Part shown: positions 16,894-25,358 of the stretch, piece after piece
How the letters are laid out: each line of letters begins with the position of its first letter
How positions within the stretch are numbered: position 1 is the first letter of the stretch
Assembly (NCBI GenBank): GCA_945897085.1
Contig: CAMDEU010000006.1
Location: forward strand, 1-48,956
Source of the DNA: Spirosoma fluviale
GTDB lineage: Bacteria; Bacteroidota; Bacteroidia; Cytophagales; Cyclobacteriaceae
Length of the DNA stretch: 48,956 nt
Direction: 5' to 3'
Made by a program: the position numbers and the translations under genes
Notes under the pieces: model-generated
Database searches by the model: none
What the model was told of the DNA's origin: nothing
What the model saw: the letters and a program-made list of their open reading frames with translations, nothing else

Positions 16894-17015
16894 GGAATAT
16901 TTTGATAAGTAGGTTAGAATTGATTCCGTTCCGTGTATCTTTATGCCCACTTTAAACCTTTGGTATTCAGAAGGTAAATTCAATTACAAAACTACAGCAG
17001 TGATGCTGCAATAGC

Positions 17016-18569
17016 ATGAAAAAAAATAATCCTAAAAAATCATCTTTTGGTGAGGGAAAGAAGGGATCTGGAACTTCTAAAGGGGGTCGGTCCAACAGGG
17101 GAGCTTCTCCCTCAAGGCAAGAAGGGACAGGACGAGGAAAGGGAAAGTCTTTTGGGGACGACAAAAAGCCCTTCGACAAAAAAGGAAAAGAGGAAGCCTC
17201 CTCTTCGAATTCTTCCAAAGGTAGATTTTTTAAAGGCCAACCAGAGGAGCGGAGCGAGCGTCCTTCCTTAACTAGAGGAGGAGAAGAAAGGGGCGAAAAA
17301 AGAGGCTTCGGTAGTAAGTTTGCAGGTAAAGATTCAGGTGGCCCTAAGAAATGGGAAAGCAAAGAGTCTTCTTCATTTTCCAAAAAGCCGTTTGGTGATA
17401 AGCCAACTCGATTCAAAAAAGATAGTGGGTCAGAAAAAAAGTTTGACCCTACATCCAGAGATAAAAAGCCCTATGTAGAACGTAGCAAACCTGGGGATAA
17501 AAAATTCCATTCAGAACGCAGCAGCCCTGGCGATAAAAAACCCTATTCGGAGCGTAGCAAACCTGGCAATAAAAAAGAAGGTTTTTCAAAGAGTTCTGAC
17601 TATGGGAAGGAAAAGGGATTCAAGAAAGATTTTTCTTCAGAAAAATCCAGTTTAGCACCTGGGGAAAAGCGAGTTTACAAAGGAAGAGGAAAGGATCAGC
17701 AGCCTGTTTATGCGGTAGAAGCGAAGACTTATGGAGCGGAATCTAGCGGGGAAAAGCGCGGGTTTGGCAAGAATAGAAGCAAGTTTGTAGAGTTGAATGC
17801 AGACCGCCCGGACTATAATTTTGATGCCCTTCCTCAGAAAAAAAATAAAAAGGAATCGGAAGATCTGATCCGTCTCAACAAGTATGTGGCCAATTCGGGC
17901 ATCTGCGGACGTAGAGAAGCCGACGAGCTTATCTCGAAAGGCCTTGTTGTAGTCAATGGGGAAGTGATCAAAGAGATGGGCTACAAGGTGAAAAAGACCG
18001 ATCATGTGGTCTTTCAGGGAAAGAAAATTAATCCTGAAAAGCCGGTATATGTTTTGCTAAACAAGCCCAAAGACTTTATCACCACTACCGAAGACCCAAT
18101 GGAGCGGAAGACGGTAATGAAGCTTGTCGAAAATGCCTGTGAGGAGCGAATTTTCCCAGTAGGTCGTTTGGATAGAAATACGACTGGCTTGCTGTTGTTT
18201 ACCAATGATGGGGAACTTGCAGCCAAGCTTTCTCACCCTTCGAATGAGATCAAGAAAATTTACCAAGTCACCTTGGATAAGGCTTTGACGGCTAAGGATG
18301 AGGAAGATGTTCTGGAAGGGCTTACCCTAGAAGATGGGGATGTCAAAGTAGATGATTTGCAGGTGCTTTCTAAGGATAGAAACATCCTTGGATTAGAGAT
18401 CCACGTTGGCAGAAACCGGATTGTACGTCGAATTTTTGCTCACCTTGGTTACGAGGTAGAAGCCTTGGATCGGGTAATGTATGCGGGCTTAGATAAAAAG
18501 GATTTGAAGAGAGGCCATTATAGGTTCTTGAGCGAACAAGAGGTCATCCGATTGAAATATTACATATAA
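17016..18569 (+). CDS. RsuA/RluB-family pseudouridine synthase with long basic low-complexity N-terminus
   Basis: The C-terminal half (from about residue 283) is a standard RluB/RsuA-type enzyme. An S4 RNA-binding domain (IRLNKYVANSGICGRREADELI) leads to the catalytic GRLDRNTTGLLLFTNDG with the active Asp, then the KKIYQVTLD and RNRIVRRIFAHLGYEV motifs. It would convert a uridine in ribosomal RNA. The first roughly 280 residues are rich in Lys, Ser, Gly, Glu and Arg, predicted disordered, and include a 12-residue repeat (ERSKPGDKKFHS type, 17478-17577). Bacteroidota enzymes often carry such a basic head. The gene is monocistronic and ends in a bidirectional terminator. Whether it is RluB, RluE or RluF is not decidable here, but RluB is most likely. 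Confidence 0.92.
   Translation: MKKNNPKKSSFGEGKKGSGTSKGGRSNRGASPSRQEGTGRGKGKSFGDDKKPFDKKGKEEASSSNSSKGRFFKGQPEERSERPSLTRGGEERGEKRGFGSKFAGKDSGGPKKWESKESSSFSKKPFGDKPTRFKKDSGSEKKFDPTSRDKKPYVERSKPGDKKFHSERSSPGDKKPYSERSKPGNKKEGFSKSSDYGKEKGFKKDFSSEKSSLAPGEKRVYKGRGKDQQPVYAVEAKTYGAESSGEKRGFGKNRSKFVELNADRPDYNFDALPQKKNKKESEDLIRLNKYVANSGICGRREADELISKGLVVVNGEVIKEMGYKVKKTDHVVFQGKKINPEKPVYVLLNKPKDFITTTEDPMERKTVMKLVENACEERIFPVGRLDRNTTGLLLFTNDGELAAKLSHPSNEIKKIYQVTLDKALTAKDEEDVLEGLTLEDGDVKVDDLQVLSKDRNILGLEIHVGRNRIVRRIFAHLGYEVEALDRVMYAGLDKKDLKRGHYRFLSEQEVIRLKYYI
17478..17577 (+). repeat. 36-bp tandem coding repeat in the pseudouridine synthase head
   Basis: Units starting at 17478, 17514 and 17550 encode ERSKPGDKKFHS, ERSSPGDKKPYS and ERSKPGNKK. 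The copies differ at several bases, so the duplication is not brand new. It lies in the disordered N-terminal region, where copy number could vary between strains. Confidence 0.75.
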
Positions 18570-18595
18570 AAAAAGGGGCTTATGCCCCTTTTTTT
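18570..18595. terminator. Bidirectional terminator between the pseudouridine synthase gene and thioredoxin
   Basis: A perfect stem AAAAAGGGGC/GCCCCTTTTT with loop TTAT lies between converging genes and has a T-tail in both directions. It serves the plus-strand gene ending at 18569 and the minus-strand gene ending at 18594. Confidence 0.9.
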
Positions 18596-18899
18596 ATACA
18601 AATTGGTTGAGTTGCTTCAGTAGCTCTGCGCTGGTAATTAGGCCGCCTTTCCGCCAGAGGATCTTTCCTCTTTTGAATAGCATGAGGTGGGGAATGGAGC
18701 GAATGGCAAACTGTTGAGCGAGCTGTGGATGCTTATCTACATTGACTTTGAAGAGGATTACCTTTCCGTCTAGTTCGGCCACCACCCGATCTAGAATTGG
18801 CGCTAATGTCTGGCAGGGACCACACCAATCAGCATAAAAGTCAACAAGGAGTGGTTCTTGACTTTGCTGTAAGATTTCTTTGGGAGATTTTTTAGGCAT
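18594..18899 (-). CDS. Thioredoxin
   Basis: This is a 101-residue cytoplasmic thioredoxin, reducing disulfides in target proteins. The active site WCGPC is at residues 25-29. The cis-Pro loop SIPHLMLFKRGK follows with the usual spacing. I place the start at the ATG with complement 18897-18899 (MPKKSPKEIL). A longer frame begins with GTG at 18914, but those codons fall inside the terminator hairpin of the skp genes, which makes that start unlikely. The hairpin just upstream means the gene needs read-through or its own promoter. The short N-terminus marks it as a small stand-alone thioredoxin; housekeeping status is not certain. Confidence 0.92.
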   Translation of the reverse strand: MPKKSPKEILQQSQEPLLVDFYADWCGPCQTLAPILDRVVAELDGKVILFKVNVDKHPQLAQQFAIRSIPHLMLFKRGKILWRKGGLITSAELLKQLNQFV

Positions 18900-18924
18900 A
18901 AAAAAACCGGCCACTTGGACCGGT
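18900..18924 (-). terminator. Intrinsic terminator downstream of the skp pair
   Basis: On the minus strand ACCGGTC and GGCCGGT pair around a short loop, and a run of seven T follows immediately. It ends transcripts coming from bamA-skp-skp just before the thioredoxin ATG. Confidence 0.75.
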
Positions 18925-18931
18925 CTATTTT

Positions 18932-19477
18932 TTATTTTTGAACTGGCTTTGGAAGTGGGATTCCCAACTTGGTCAATACCAATTCAGTAAATTTATCTTC
19001 TTCCTTGGTATAAAGGAGAATAGGTGACTGTCCAGCAGTTTCGGCAAAGATGTGCGTGTAGTTGTTCTCTGCTGCTACGGCATTGATAGCATTGATTACC
19101 TTGGTTTGCACTGGCTCCAAAAGCTCACCTAATTTTCTTTGGTAAGAGGTCTGGGCATCTTGCTCATACTTTTGTAGATCGTCACGAAGTTTGGTCAATT
19201 CTTGCTCTTTTGCTGCTCTTGCAGCTTCAGCCATAGTAGGAGCTGCCTTTTGGTAAGCCTCTACCTGCTTTTGGAAGTCAGTAGACTTTGTTTGAATGTT
19301 GGTCTGCAGCTGTGTTTGATAATCTTGAACATCTGCACCAATTTGTTCCATTTCTGGCATCAAATCCATGATCAATTCTACGCTGGTGTAGCCGATTTTG
19401 ACTGTACTTTGAGCTTGGGCGGTGAATCCTACCAATAGCAAGGCCATTGTTGCTAGGATAACATTTACTTTCATCAT
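18932..19477 (-). CDS. OmpH/Skp family periplasmic chaperone (second copy)
   Basis: Skp-type proteins hold unfolded outer-membrane proteins in the periplasm on their way to BamA. The 181 residues have a signal peptide (MMKVNVILATMALLLVGFTAQAQ). Next comes the VKIGYTSVELIMDLMPEM start typical of the family, a long Gln/Lys/Glu-rich coiled coil (about 45-120), and the C-terminal YTHIFAETAGQSPILLY. It lies 12 bases downstream of a related but clearly diverged copy and after bamA, so the pair looks like an old duplication. A terminator follows at once. Confidence 0.93.
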   Translation of the reverse strand: MMKVNVILATMALLLVGFTAQAQSTVKIGYTSVELIMDLMPEMEQIGADVQDYQTQLQTNIQTKSTDFQKQVEAYQKAAPTMAEAARAAKEQELTKLRDDLQKYEQDAQTSYQRKLGELLEPVQTKVINAINAVAAENNYTHIFAETAGQSPILLYTKEEDKFTELVLTKLGIPLPKPVQK

Positions 19478-19489
19478 TTTGGTTTGTAT

Positions 19490-20020
19490 TTATTTGTTGT
19501 CTTGAATTCCTAATTCTTCCAGGACAAACTCAGAATAGTCATGTCTTGGATCTGTGTAAATTATTGCTGAGGGACCTGCTGCCTTATCAAAAAGCACGGC
19601 GAGGTTATTTCTGCGCGATACCCGTTCGATGGCATCGTATATTTTGGATTGTAAAGGCTGAAGTAACTCTGCCTGTTTCTGGTAGTAAATTCCATCAATC
19701 CCAAATACCTTACTATTAAATTCTTGCGAAGCCTTTTGCTTTGCTTTGATAAGTTCAACTCTCTTTTGGTACATTTCCTCGGTGAGCAGGACTTCTTCAG
19801 CCTTTAGCTGAGCGGATAGTTCCTTAATCTCTTGGTCCAAATTTTGTGCCTCTTTTTTCCATTCCTCACTGAGCTTTTTCAGTTCATCTTGTACCAGCTT
19901 GTAGTCTGGATGCTTGTTTAGAATGTATTCAGAATCGATGTATCCGAACTTTTGGGCCGTTAGAGGTCCTGAATACAGGATAATGAAAAGTAAAAGTACA
20001 ATTTTGAATGATTTATTCAT
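19490..20020 (-). CDS. OmpH/Skp family periplasmic chaperone (first copy)
   Basis: The protein is 176 residues with a signal peptide ending near AQKFGYIDSEYILNKHPDY. It has a charged coiled-coil tentacle region (about 45-120) and a C-terminal NNLAVLFDKAAGPSAIIY strand that matches its neighbour. The two copies share layout but are diverged in sequence. It starts 88 bases after bamA on the minus strand. The position in a uppS-bamA-skp-skp run supports a role in delivering barrels to the Bam machine. Confidence 0.93.
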   Translation of the reverse strand: MNKSFKIVLLLFIILYSGPLTAQKFGYIDSEYILNKHPDYKLVQDELKKLSEEWKKEAQNLDQEIKELSAQLKAEEVLLTEEMYQKRVELIKAKQKASQEFNSKVFGIDGIYYQKQAELLQPLQSKIYDAIERVSRRNNLAVLFDKAAGPSAIIYTDPRHDYSEFVLEELGIQDNK

Positions 20021-20108
20021 GCGTTCTTCACGTTTTTGGAGGGTCTTTAGCGAACAAAATTTAGTTTTTTTCTAACATAAATTAACAAACGCTGTGACGT
20101 CCAAAAGA

Positions 20109-22805
20109 TTATCTGAACTGTTGGCCAATCGTAAAGTGGAATTGTGGACCACTTCTCTTTAAAGTGCCAGGGGCTAAGTCAAACCCGTATCCCCAGTCAA
20201 CACCTATTAAGCCAAATGCAGGCATGAAAATTCGTGCGCCTGCACCTGCCGACTTTTTAAGATCATAAGGGTTGAAATCCCTATAGTTTCCCCAGTTGTT
20301 GCCTGCCTCTGCGAAGGTAAGTAAGAAGATGGTGGCAGAAGGATTAGGAGAAACAAGGAATCGAAGTTCCATCACATATTTATTGTACACTACTCCACCA
20401 TAGGGATCTGGATCGGCTGTTCCCCGTGTACTTCTACCTGGAGTGATCGTTTGATTCTCATAACCTCTCAAGCCAACAATCTCCTGACCGAGAGCAAAAT
20501 TGTTGAAGTTCATGCCATCTCCACCCATTACAAAACGCTCTAATGGAATGATGCCTACCTTGTTGCCATAGGAACCTAGGAAGCCCATGTGTGCACGAGC
20601 ACTCCCTACAAACTTAGTAGATCCAAAAAGTGGCGTATAGAAGGAGGCATCAAACATCCACTTGTGGTATTCGAGCCATTTGTATTTATCCAGGTCATTG
20701 GACTCCTCATTAAGCGACTTATTCAAAGAGGCATATGGAGGAGTTAAATTCATGGATAGAATAATGTTGGACCCTTGTCGTGGATAGATGGTATTGTCCA
20801 CGTTATTTCTTGCTACTGTCGTGTTCAAAACCACACTTTTTGAGTTTCCGGTAGGATAGCTCAATCCAAAAGAGGTTCCGAATTGATTGAACTCGTAATT
20901 CTGGAATTGAAGGGAGTTGCTGATACTGAAGTAATCGTCGGGCCAGGTGATTCGTTTGGAAAGGCCTAGTGTCACACCAGTGATTTTGAAGAAGCCCAAA
21001 TCACTCGAATTTTGATTTTGGGCGAAGTAGTTCACCTGCCGTTGTACGGAGTGGTTGAAAGCAAAGCTTAATGAATTTGGCTTTTTGCCACCAAACCAAG
21101 GATCGCTCAAGGAGAACGAGTAGTTTTGGAACGCCTGCCCATTGGCCTGTACTCGGACAGATAGCTTTTGTCCATCTCCTACCGGGAGGGGATCCCACTT
21201 TTTGAAATCTCCAATGCTTTTGATGGAGAAGTTGTTGAAAACCAAGCCTACTGTCCCCACAAATCCAAAGAATCCTCCCCATCCACCAGACAATTCAATT
21301 TGATCGTTCGGTCGTTCTTCCAATTCAAATATGATATCTACAGTAGCACTTTCAAAGTTGGGACGGAGGTCTGGGTTGATTTTTTCTGGATCAAAGTAAC
21401 CTAGCGTAGAAAGTTCTCGGATGGTACGTACCAAAAGGCTTCGATTAAATTTTTGGCCTGGAAGAATACGGATCTCACGCATGACTACATGGTCAGAAGT
21501 TCGGTCGTTGCCTTTGATACCTACACTGTTCACGGTCACTTGTGGACCTTCGAAGATTCGCATTTCGAGGTCGATGGAGTCTCCGCTCACATTCACTTCT
21601 ACAGGGTCAATGCTAAAAAACAGGTAGCCGTTGTCCTGATATAAGGAACTGACATCATCCCCTTTTTGCGGGTCGTAGTTGAGGCGCTTGTCTAAAGTTT
21701 CTTTATCGTAGATATCTCCTTTTTGGATACCCAACTTGGCAAGCAGTACCGCGTCATCGTGAATATAGTTACCCGTAAAGGATATGTTGCGGTAGTAGTA
21801 TTTGTTACCTTCTTCAAGGGAGATATCGATGTTGATCTTGTCTTCGCTGAATTTATAGATGGAATCCTCTAGGATTTTGGCGTCTCGAAATCCCTTGCTA
21901 TTGTAGAAGACTATGGCTTTTTCCTTGTCACTTCGGTATTCTTTAGGGTTGTACTTAGATCCATTAAAGAAATTGAGCTTGAAATTTTTGTTGATGTAGG
22001 AAGTCACCTCTTCTGAAGTCGCCACTTGGCTTGAAAGTAACGATCTAGTAAGACTTTCGCCGTTCGCATCTACCAATCTGCTGTAAATATCTTTAAAGAT
22101 GGATACGCGAGCATGCTCCTTGGTTTTCTTTAATTTCCCTTTTAGCGCACGATCGCTGATTTCATCATTCCCGTAAAAAGCGATTTCATTGATTTTTACT
22201 TTGGACTTGGGGGCGATGTCAAAACGAAGTTTAACACTATTGGGAAGAGTAGTATCTCGATCTTGAATGATTTTCACCTCGGTATTGAGGTAGCCCTTCT
22301 CTAGGTAATATTTTTCGATGTTTCGTTTGGCGGTGTTGAGTACATCATCGCGCACGACTCTACCACGGATGTTTACCTTGTCCCGTAATTCACCCTCTTG
22401 GGTCTTGTTGATTCCTTCAAATTCCACTCGTGAAAAGCGCGGTCTTTCAGTGAGGTCAAGAAGCAGGTAAATGTCATCTCCTTCTATCTTGGTGACCAGA
22501 ATTTTAACATCTCCAATAATTCCTTGTCCCCACAGTTTTTTAAGTGCGCCAGAAATAGCATCTCCAGGCACTTCAATACGGTCATCTATTTTCAGCCCCG
22601 AAAGAGAAATGATTGCAACTTCGTCTAGTGTAGAAAGCCCCACTGCCTTAATCTCAGCGATTCTAAATTTTTGGGGCTTTGCATAGTTCAATTCCAGAAT
22701 GTTGACTGGCTTGGAGGAGGCATATCGACTTTGGCCCAAACGGATTTGCGCCATAGAACTTGCCGACCAAATCAAACAAAACAGAATGAGTATACTTCTT
22801 TTCAT
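20109..22805 (-). CDS. bamA: Outer-membrane protein assembly factor BamA
   Basis: BamA is the central Omp85 barrel that inserts beta-barrel proteins into the outer membrane. The 898 residues comprise a signal peptide (first about 19), a series of POTRA domains (about 45-470, for example FRIAEIKAVGLSTLDEVAI and VNSVGIKGNDRTSDHVVM), and a C-terminal 16-strand barrel. The barrel includes the lid-loop motif of Omp85 proteins (VGLRGYENQTITPGRS; family consensus VRGY/F) and the final FHFTIGQQFR. It is larger than the 810-residue E. coli protein, as in other Bacteroidota. It follows uppS by 6 bases and is followed by two skp genes. Confidence 0.97.
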   Translation of the reverse strand: MKRSILILFCLIWSASSMAQIRLGQSRYASSKPVNILELNYAKPQKFRIAEIKAVGLSTLDEVAIISLSGLKIDDRIEVPGDAISGALKKLWGQGIIGDVKILVTKIEGDDIYLLLDLTERPRFSRVEFEGINKTQEGELRDKVNIRGRVVRDDVLNTAKRNIEKYYLEKGYLNTEVKIIQDRDTTLPNSVKLRFDIAPKSKVKINEIAFYGNDEISDRALKGKLKKTKEHARVSIFKDIYSRLVDANGESLTRSLLSSQVATSEEVTSYINKNFKLNFFNGSKYNPKEYRSDKEKAIVFYNSKGFRDAKILEDSIYKFSEDKINIDISLEEGNKYYYRNISFTGNYIHDDAVLLAKLGIQKGDIYDKETLDKRLNYDPQKGDDVSSLYQDNGYLFFSIDPVEVNVSGDSIDLEMRIFEGPQVTVNSVGIKGNDRTSDHVVMREIRILPGQKFNRSLLVRTIRELSTLGYFDPEKINPDLRPNFESATVDIIFELEERPNDQIELSGGWGGFFGFVGTVGLVFNNFSIKSIGDFKKWDPLPVGDGQKLSVRVQANGQAFQNYSFSLSDPWFGGKKPNSLSFAFNHSVQRQVNYFAQNQNSSDLGFFKITGVTLGLSKRITWPDDYFSISNSLQFQNYEFNQFGTSFGLSYPTGNSKSVVLNTTVARNNVDNTIYPRQGSNIILSMNLTPPYASLNKSLNEESNDLDKYKWLEYHKWMFDASFYTPLFGSTKFVGSARAHMGFLGSYGNKVGIIPLERFVMGGDGMNFNNFALGQEIVGLRGYENQTITPGRSTRGTADPDPYGGVVYNKYVMELRFLVSPNPSATIFLLTFAEAGNNWGNYRDFNPYDLKKSAGAGARIFMPAFGLIGVDWGYGFDLAPGTLKRSGPQFHFTIGQQFR

Positions 22806-22811
22806 TAATAC

Positions 22812-23549
22812 TTAGGATTTAACTTGCTCACCGGTTTTTCCAAACCTTCTTTCTCTCTTTTGGTAATCTTCAATCGCGGCAAACAGGTGTTCTTTTCTAA
22901 AATCAGGCCATAACATCTCCGTAAAATACAATTCGGTGTAGGCCAGTTGCCAGAGCAAGAAATTACTAATTCTAAACTCACCACTAGTACGAATCATCAG
23001 TTCCGGATCTGGGATTCCTGCGGTTTCCAAATGATCCGCTAGGGTGACTTGGGTAATTTCCTCTGGGCGTAATTTGCCTTCAGAGACTTTTTGAGCAATG
23101 CGTTGGGCAGCCTGGGTAAGTTCCCATTGTCCACTGTAGCTTAAAGCCAAATGCACCGTAAGTCCTGTATTGGTGGAAGTTTGGTGCATTACCTCGGTCA
23201 ATTTTTCGTAAGCAGAGGTGGGTAAGCTTTTGATATCTCCGATGGCGTTCAATCGGACGTTATTTTTCACCATTAGGGATAGCTCAGATACAATTGTCTC
23301 TACGAGCAGTTGCATTAGCGCCTGAATCTCTTCTTGGGGCCGTGACCAATTTTCGGTAGAAAATGAAAATAAGGTAAGGTGTTGGATCCCGATCTCTCCG
23401 GCACCTTCAATCGATTCGCGCACGGCCTGTATGGCATTCCTATGGCCAAATATCCGCATGGCCCCTTTTTTTTTGGCCCAGCGTCCGTTCCCATCCATAA
23501 TGATGGCAATGTGTTTTGGTAAGTTGCTTAGGTCTAAATTTTCCTTCAT
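22812..23549 (-). CDS. uppS: Isoprenyl transferase (undecaprenyl diphosphate synthase)
   Basis: UppS condenses isopentenyl diphosphate units with farnesyl diphosphate to make the C55 lipid carrier for wall and surface polysaccharides. From the ATG at 23549 the protein is 245 residues, the usual length. It begins with the conserved HIAIIMDGNGRWAKKKG (Asp19 catalytic), then LTLFSFSTENWSRP and the C-terminal RTSGEFRISNFLLWQ. A longer frame starting at 23606 adds 19 residues with no family counterpart. bamA follows after 6 bases, so expression is coupled to outer-membrane assembly. Confidence 0.97.
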   Translation of the reverse strand: MKENLDLSNLPKHIAIIMDGNGRWAKKKGAMRIFGHRNAIQAVRESIEGAGEIGIQHLTLFSFSTENWSRPQEEIQALMQLLVETIVSELSLMVKNNVRLNAIGDIKSLPTSAYEKLTEVMHQTSTNTGLTVHLALSYSGQWELTQAAQRIAQKVSEGKLRPEEITQVTLADHLETAGIPDPELMIRTSGEFRISNFLLWQLAYTELYFTEMLWPDFRKEHLFAAIEDYQKRERRFGKTGEQVKS

Positions 23550-23630
23550 TTCAGTGGCTAGAATACCTACTTTTTTGGAGGTACAAAAATGGGATTTCTT
23601 TTTCAATAAACATCCCCTGTGCTGAATTAA

Positions 23631-24389
23631 TTAATAGGTGTAACACCTAGCCTTTGTAATGGTATAGCTGAGTGTGAGCCCAAGAAAATAATACCAATCC
23701 TTGGAATTGGGATTGCCAAAATTTAAGCTTTGAGGAAGCGCTTTGGTATTCGGACCTAGGGGAGAATCGTACCGCGGTAGGGCGGGAAGGGTGCTGTCTA
23801 GCTGATCCAAGGCATCTGAGGTTGTTGGGCGAAACCCAAGTTCCATTCCCAATGTGAGCTGATCTGTAAGTAGGTACTTGACCCCTCCCCCAAAAGGGAT
23901 GACAAGCGTCCTAGTTCGATAGTTCTCTACTGGTGCTCCAGCGTTAATCCGACCCTCTGCATTTACAAATGCATAGCCCAGGCCAAAGAAAGCATAGGGA
24001 GAAAATCTAAACTCACTTTTTTGGTTGACGTAATCTAGGAAGTTGAACTCCATGATCGCCGAGAGTTCGGTAATCCGACCTGTAAAATGCCCCTGACGAA
24101 GTGAGGCCATTGCATCAATGGGGCGGATGCTATCCGCGGCCATGATCTCTGCTAGGTTGAGCCCTACTTTTAAGCTCCAAACATTGTCAAAATTTCTCTT
24201 GCCAAATAACGTTCCTTGAAGGCCTGATTGGCCGGCATCAATTTTTCGAAGAATATCCCCTGAATAGACAGCGGTTCCTAGACCACCCCCTATCTCATAG
24301 CTTTGTGCAACTAGGAGTGCTACTGGGCTACATACTAAGAAACAACCTAGTACGAAGGAACTGAAAATCTTATAATTGATCTTTTTCAA
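23631..24389 (-). CDS. DUF6089-type outer-membrane beta-barrel protein
   Basis: The 252-residue protein has a signal peptide (about residues 1-28, ending ALLVAQ). It then has the start YEIGGGLGTAVYSGDI and alternating hydrophobic/polar strands including PYAFFGLGYAFVNAEGR and PFGGGVKYLLTDQLTLG. It ends in YFLGLTLSYTITKARCYTY. This is a small barrel of the kind often found immediately upstream of uppS and bamA in Bacteroidota. Its function is unknown. The conserved location suggests a link to outer-membrane assembly, which is inference. Confidence 0.85.
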   Translation of the reverse strand: MKKINYKIFSSFVLGCFLVCSPVALLVAQSYEIGGGLGTAVYSGDILRKIDAGQSGLQGTLFGKRNFDNVWSLKVGLNLAEIMAADSIRPIDAMASLRQGHFTGRITELSAIMEFNFLDYVNQKSEFRFSPYAFFGLGYAFVNAEGRINAGAPVENYRTRTLVIPFGGGVKYLLTDQLTLGMELGFRPTTSDALDQLDSTLPALPRYDSPLGPNTKALPQSLNFGNPNSKDWYYFLGLTLSYTITKARCYTY

Positions 24390-24480
24390 GACGATGCAAG
24401 TTATGAACTACCTAACGTTTAAAAAAAGAGGTCTGGTATTTAGCGGGTTAATAATTGTTAAGCTTGTAAAGACATGCCGC

Positions 24481-25356
24481 TCAATTTCTTAGGTCCAAAC
24501 CCCAATTCAATTTTTGGCGTATGGTGTCAAAGAAATGATAGCTAGGTAATTTCACTAATTTCGCGGAGAATGCTTCTTTTTTCACGCTTAATTTCATCTC
24601 AGAGGCAATAGAGGTGGATCTAGAGTCTAGAGAAATCATAAACTTATCTGTACGGCCTTCAATCTCAAAACTAATCTCCGCCTCATCTGATACAATGATG
24701 GGGCGAACATTCAGATTATGAGGGCTTACGGGTGTAATTACAAAATTTTTAGCTCCAGGTGTAATCAAAGGACCTCCACAACTTAAGGAATAGCCGGTCG
24801 ATCCTGTAGGTGTAGCTACAATCAAGCCATCCGCCCAGTAGGAGTTGAGGTACTTGCCGTCGATATAGGTATGGACTGTGATCATCGAAGAGGTATCCTT
24901 TTTATGGATAGTAAACTCGTTTAGTGCGAAATTGGCGCCATGAAAAAGTTTTTTGGAGCTGGTCAAAGATAGCAGTGTCCTAGATTCAATTTGGTAATTG
25001 CCTTTGGCCAATTCTTCCACTGCTTCCTCGATTTTATCCGTGGCTACTGTAGCGAGAAATCCTAATCTTCCGATGTTGAGTCCAAGAATTGGTATTTGCT
25101 TATTTCCTACCACACAAACCGAGTCCAGTAGGGTGCCGTCTCCTCCGATGGAAAGGAAAAAATCAAGTCTATCGAAGTCTTCTGGGTGTTGAAGTAACCC
25201 ATAAGTAGGGGCGCTGGGGCTTAACTTCCGTAGCTGTTGATCTAAAATAGGGGTCAAGCAAATCGAAATCCCTAGAGATTGTAGCTTTTCGAATAGGTTC
25301 CTAAGGATGGGTAAAAATTCTTCCTTTAAAGATAATCCATGGAGTGCAACCCTCAT
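24481..25356 (-). CDS. nadK: NAD kinase
   Basis: NadK phosphorylates NAD to NADP in the cytoplasm. The 291 residues contain the diagnostic GGDGTLLDS (71-79), the NEFTIHKKDTSSM motif and TGSTGYSLSCGGPLI (the nucleotide-binding signature), followed by the PHNLNVRPIIV strand. The start matches the family N-terminus MRVALHGL. It lies 2 bases downstream of the CBS-domain gene, with which it is surely co-transcribed, and about 90 bases upstream of the DUF6089 gene. Confidence 0.97.
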   Translation of the reverse strand: MRVALHGLSLKEEFLPILRNLFEKLQSLGISICLTPILDQQLRKLSPSAPTYGLLQHPEDFDRLDFFLSIGGDGTLLDSVCVVGNKQIPILGLNIGRLGFLATVATDKIEEAVEELAKGNYQIESRTLLSLTSSKKLFHGANFALNEFTIHKKDTSSMITVHTYIDGKYLNSYWADGLIVATPTGSTGYSLSCGGPLITPGAKNFVITPVSPHNLNVRPIIVSDEAEISFEIEGRTDKFMISLDSRSTSIASEMKLSVKKEAFSAKLVKLPSYHFFDTIRQKLNWGLDLRN

Positions 25357-25358
25357 TT

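Noticed and set aside
16967-17416. 149-residue minus-strand frame rich in Pro/Leu/Ser
   Set aside because: Complement of the low-complexity Lys/Ser/Gly head of the pseudouridine synthase; no domain, and composition is explained by the opposite strand.
17478-17577. Repeat considered as a CRISPR-like array
   Set aside because: The units are in frame, contiguous without spacers, and encode a protein repeat.
20060-20095. Possible promoter between bamA and the first skp gene
   Set aside because: The minus strand has a TTTG and a TAAATTTTG, but the latter has three bases rather than two between TA and TTTG; too weak to list.
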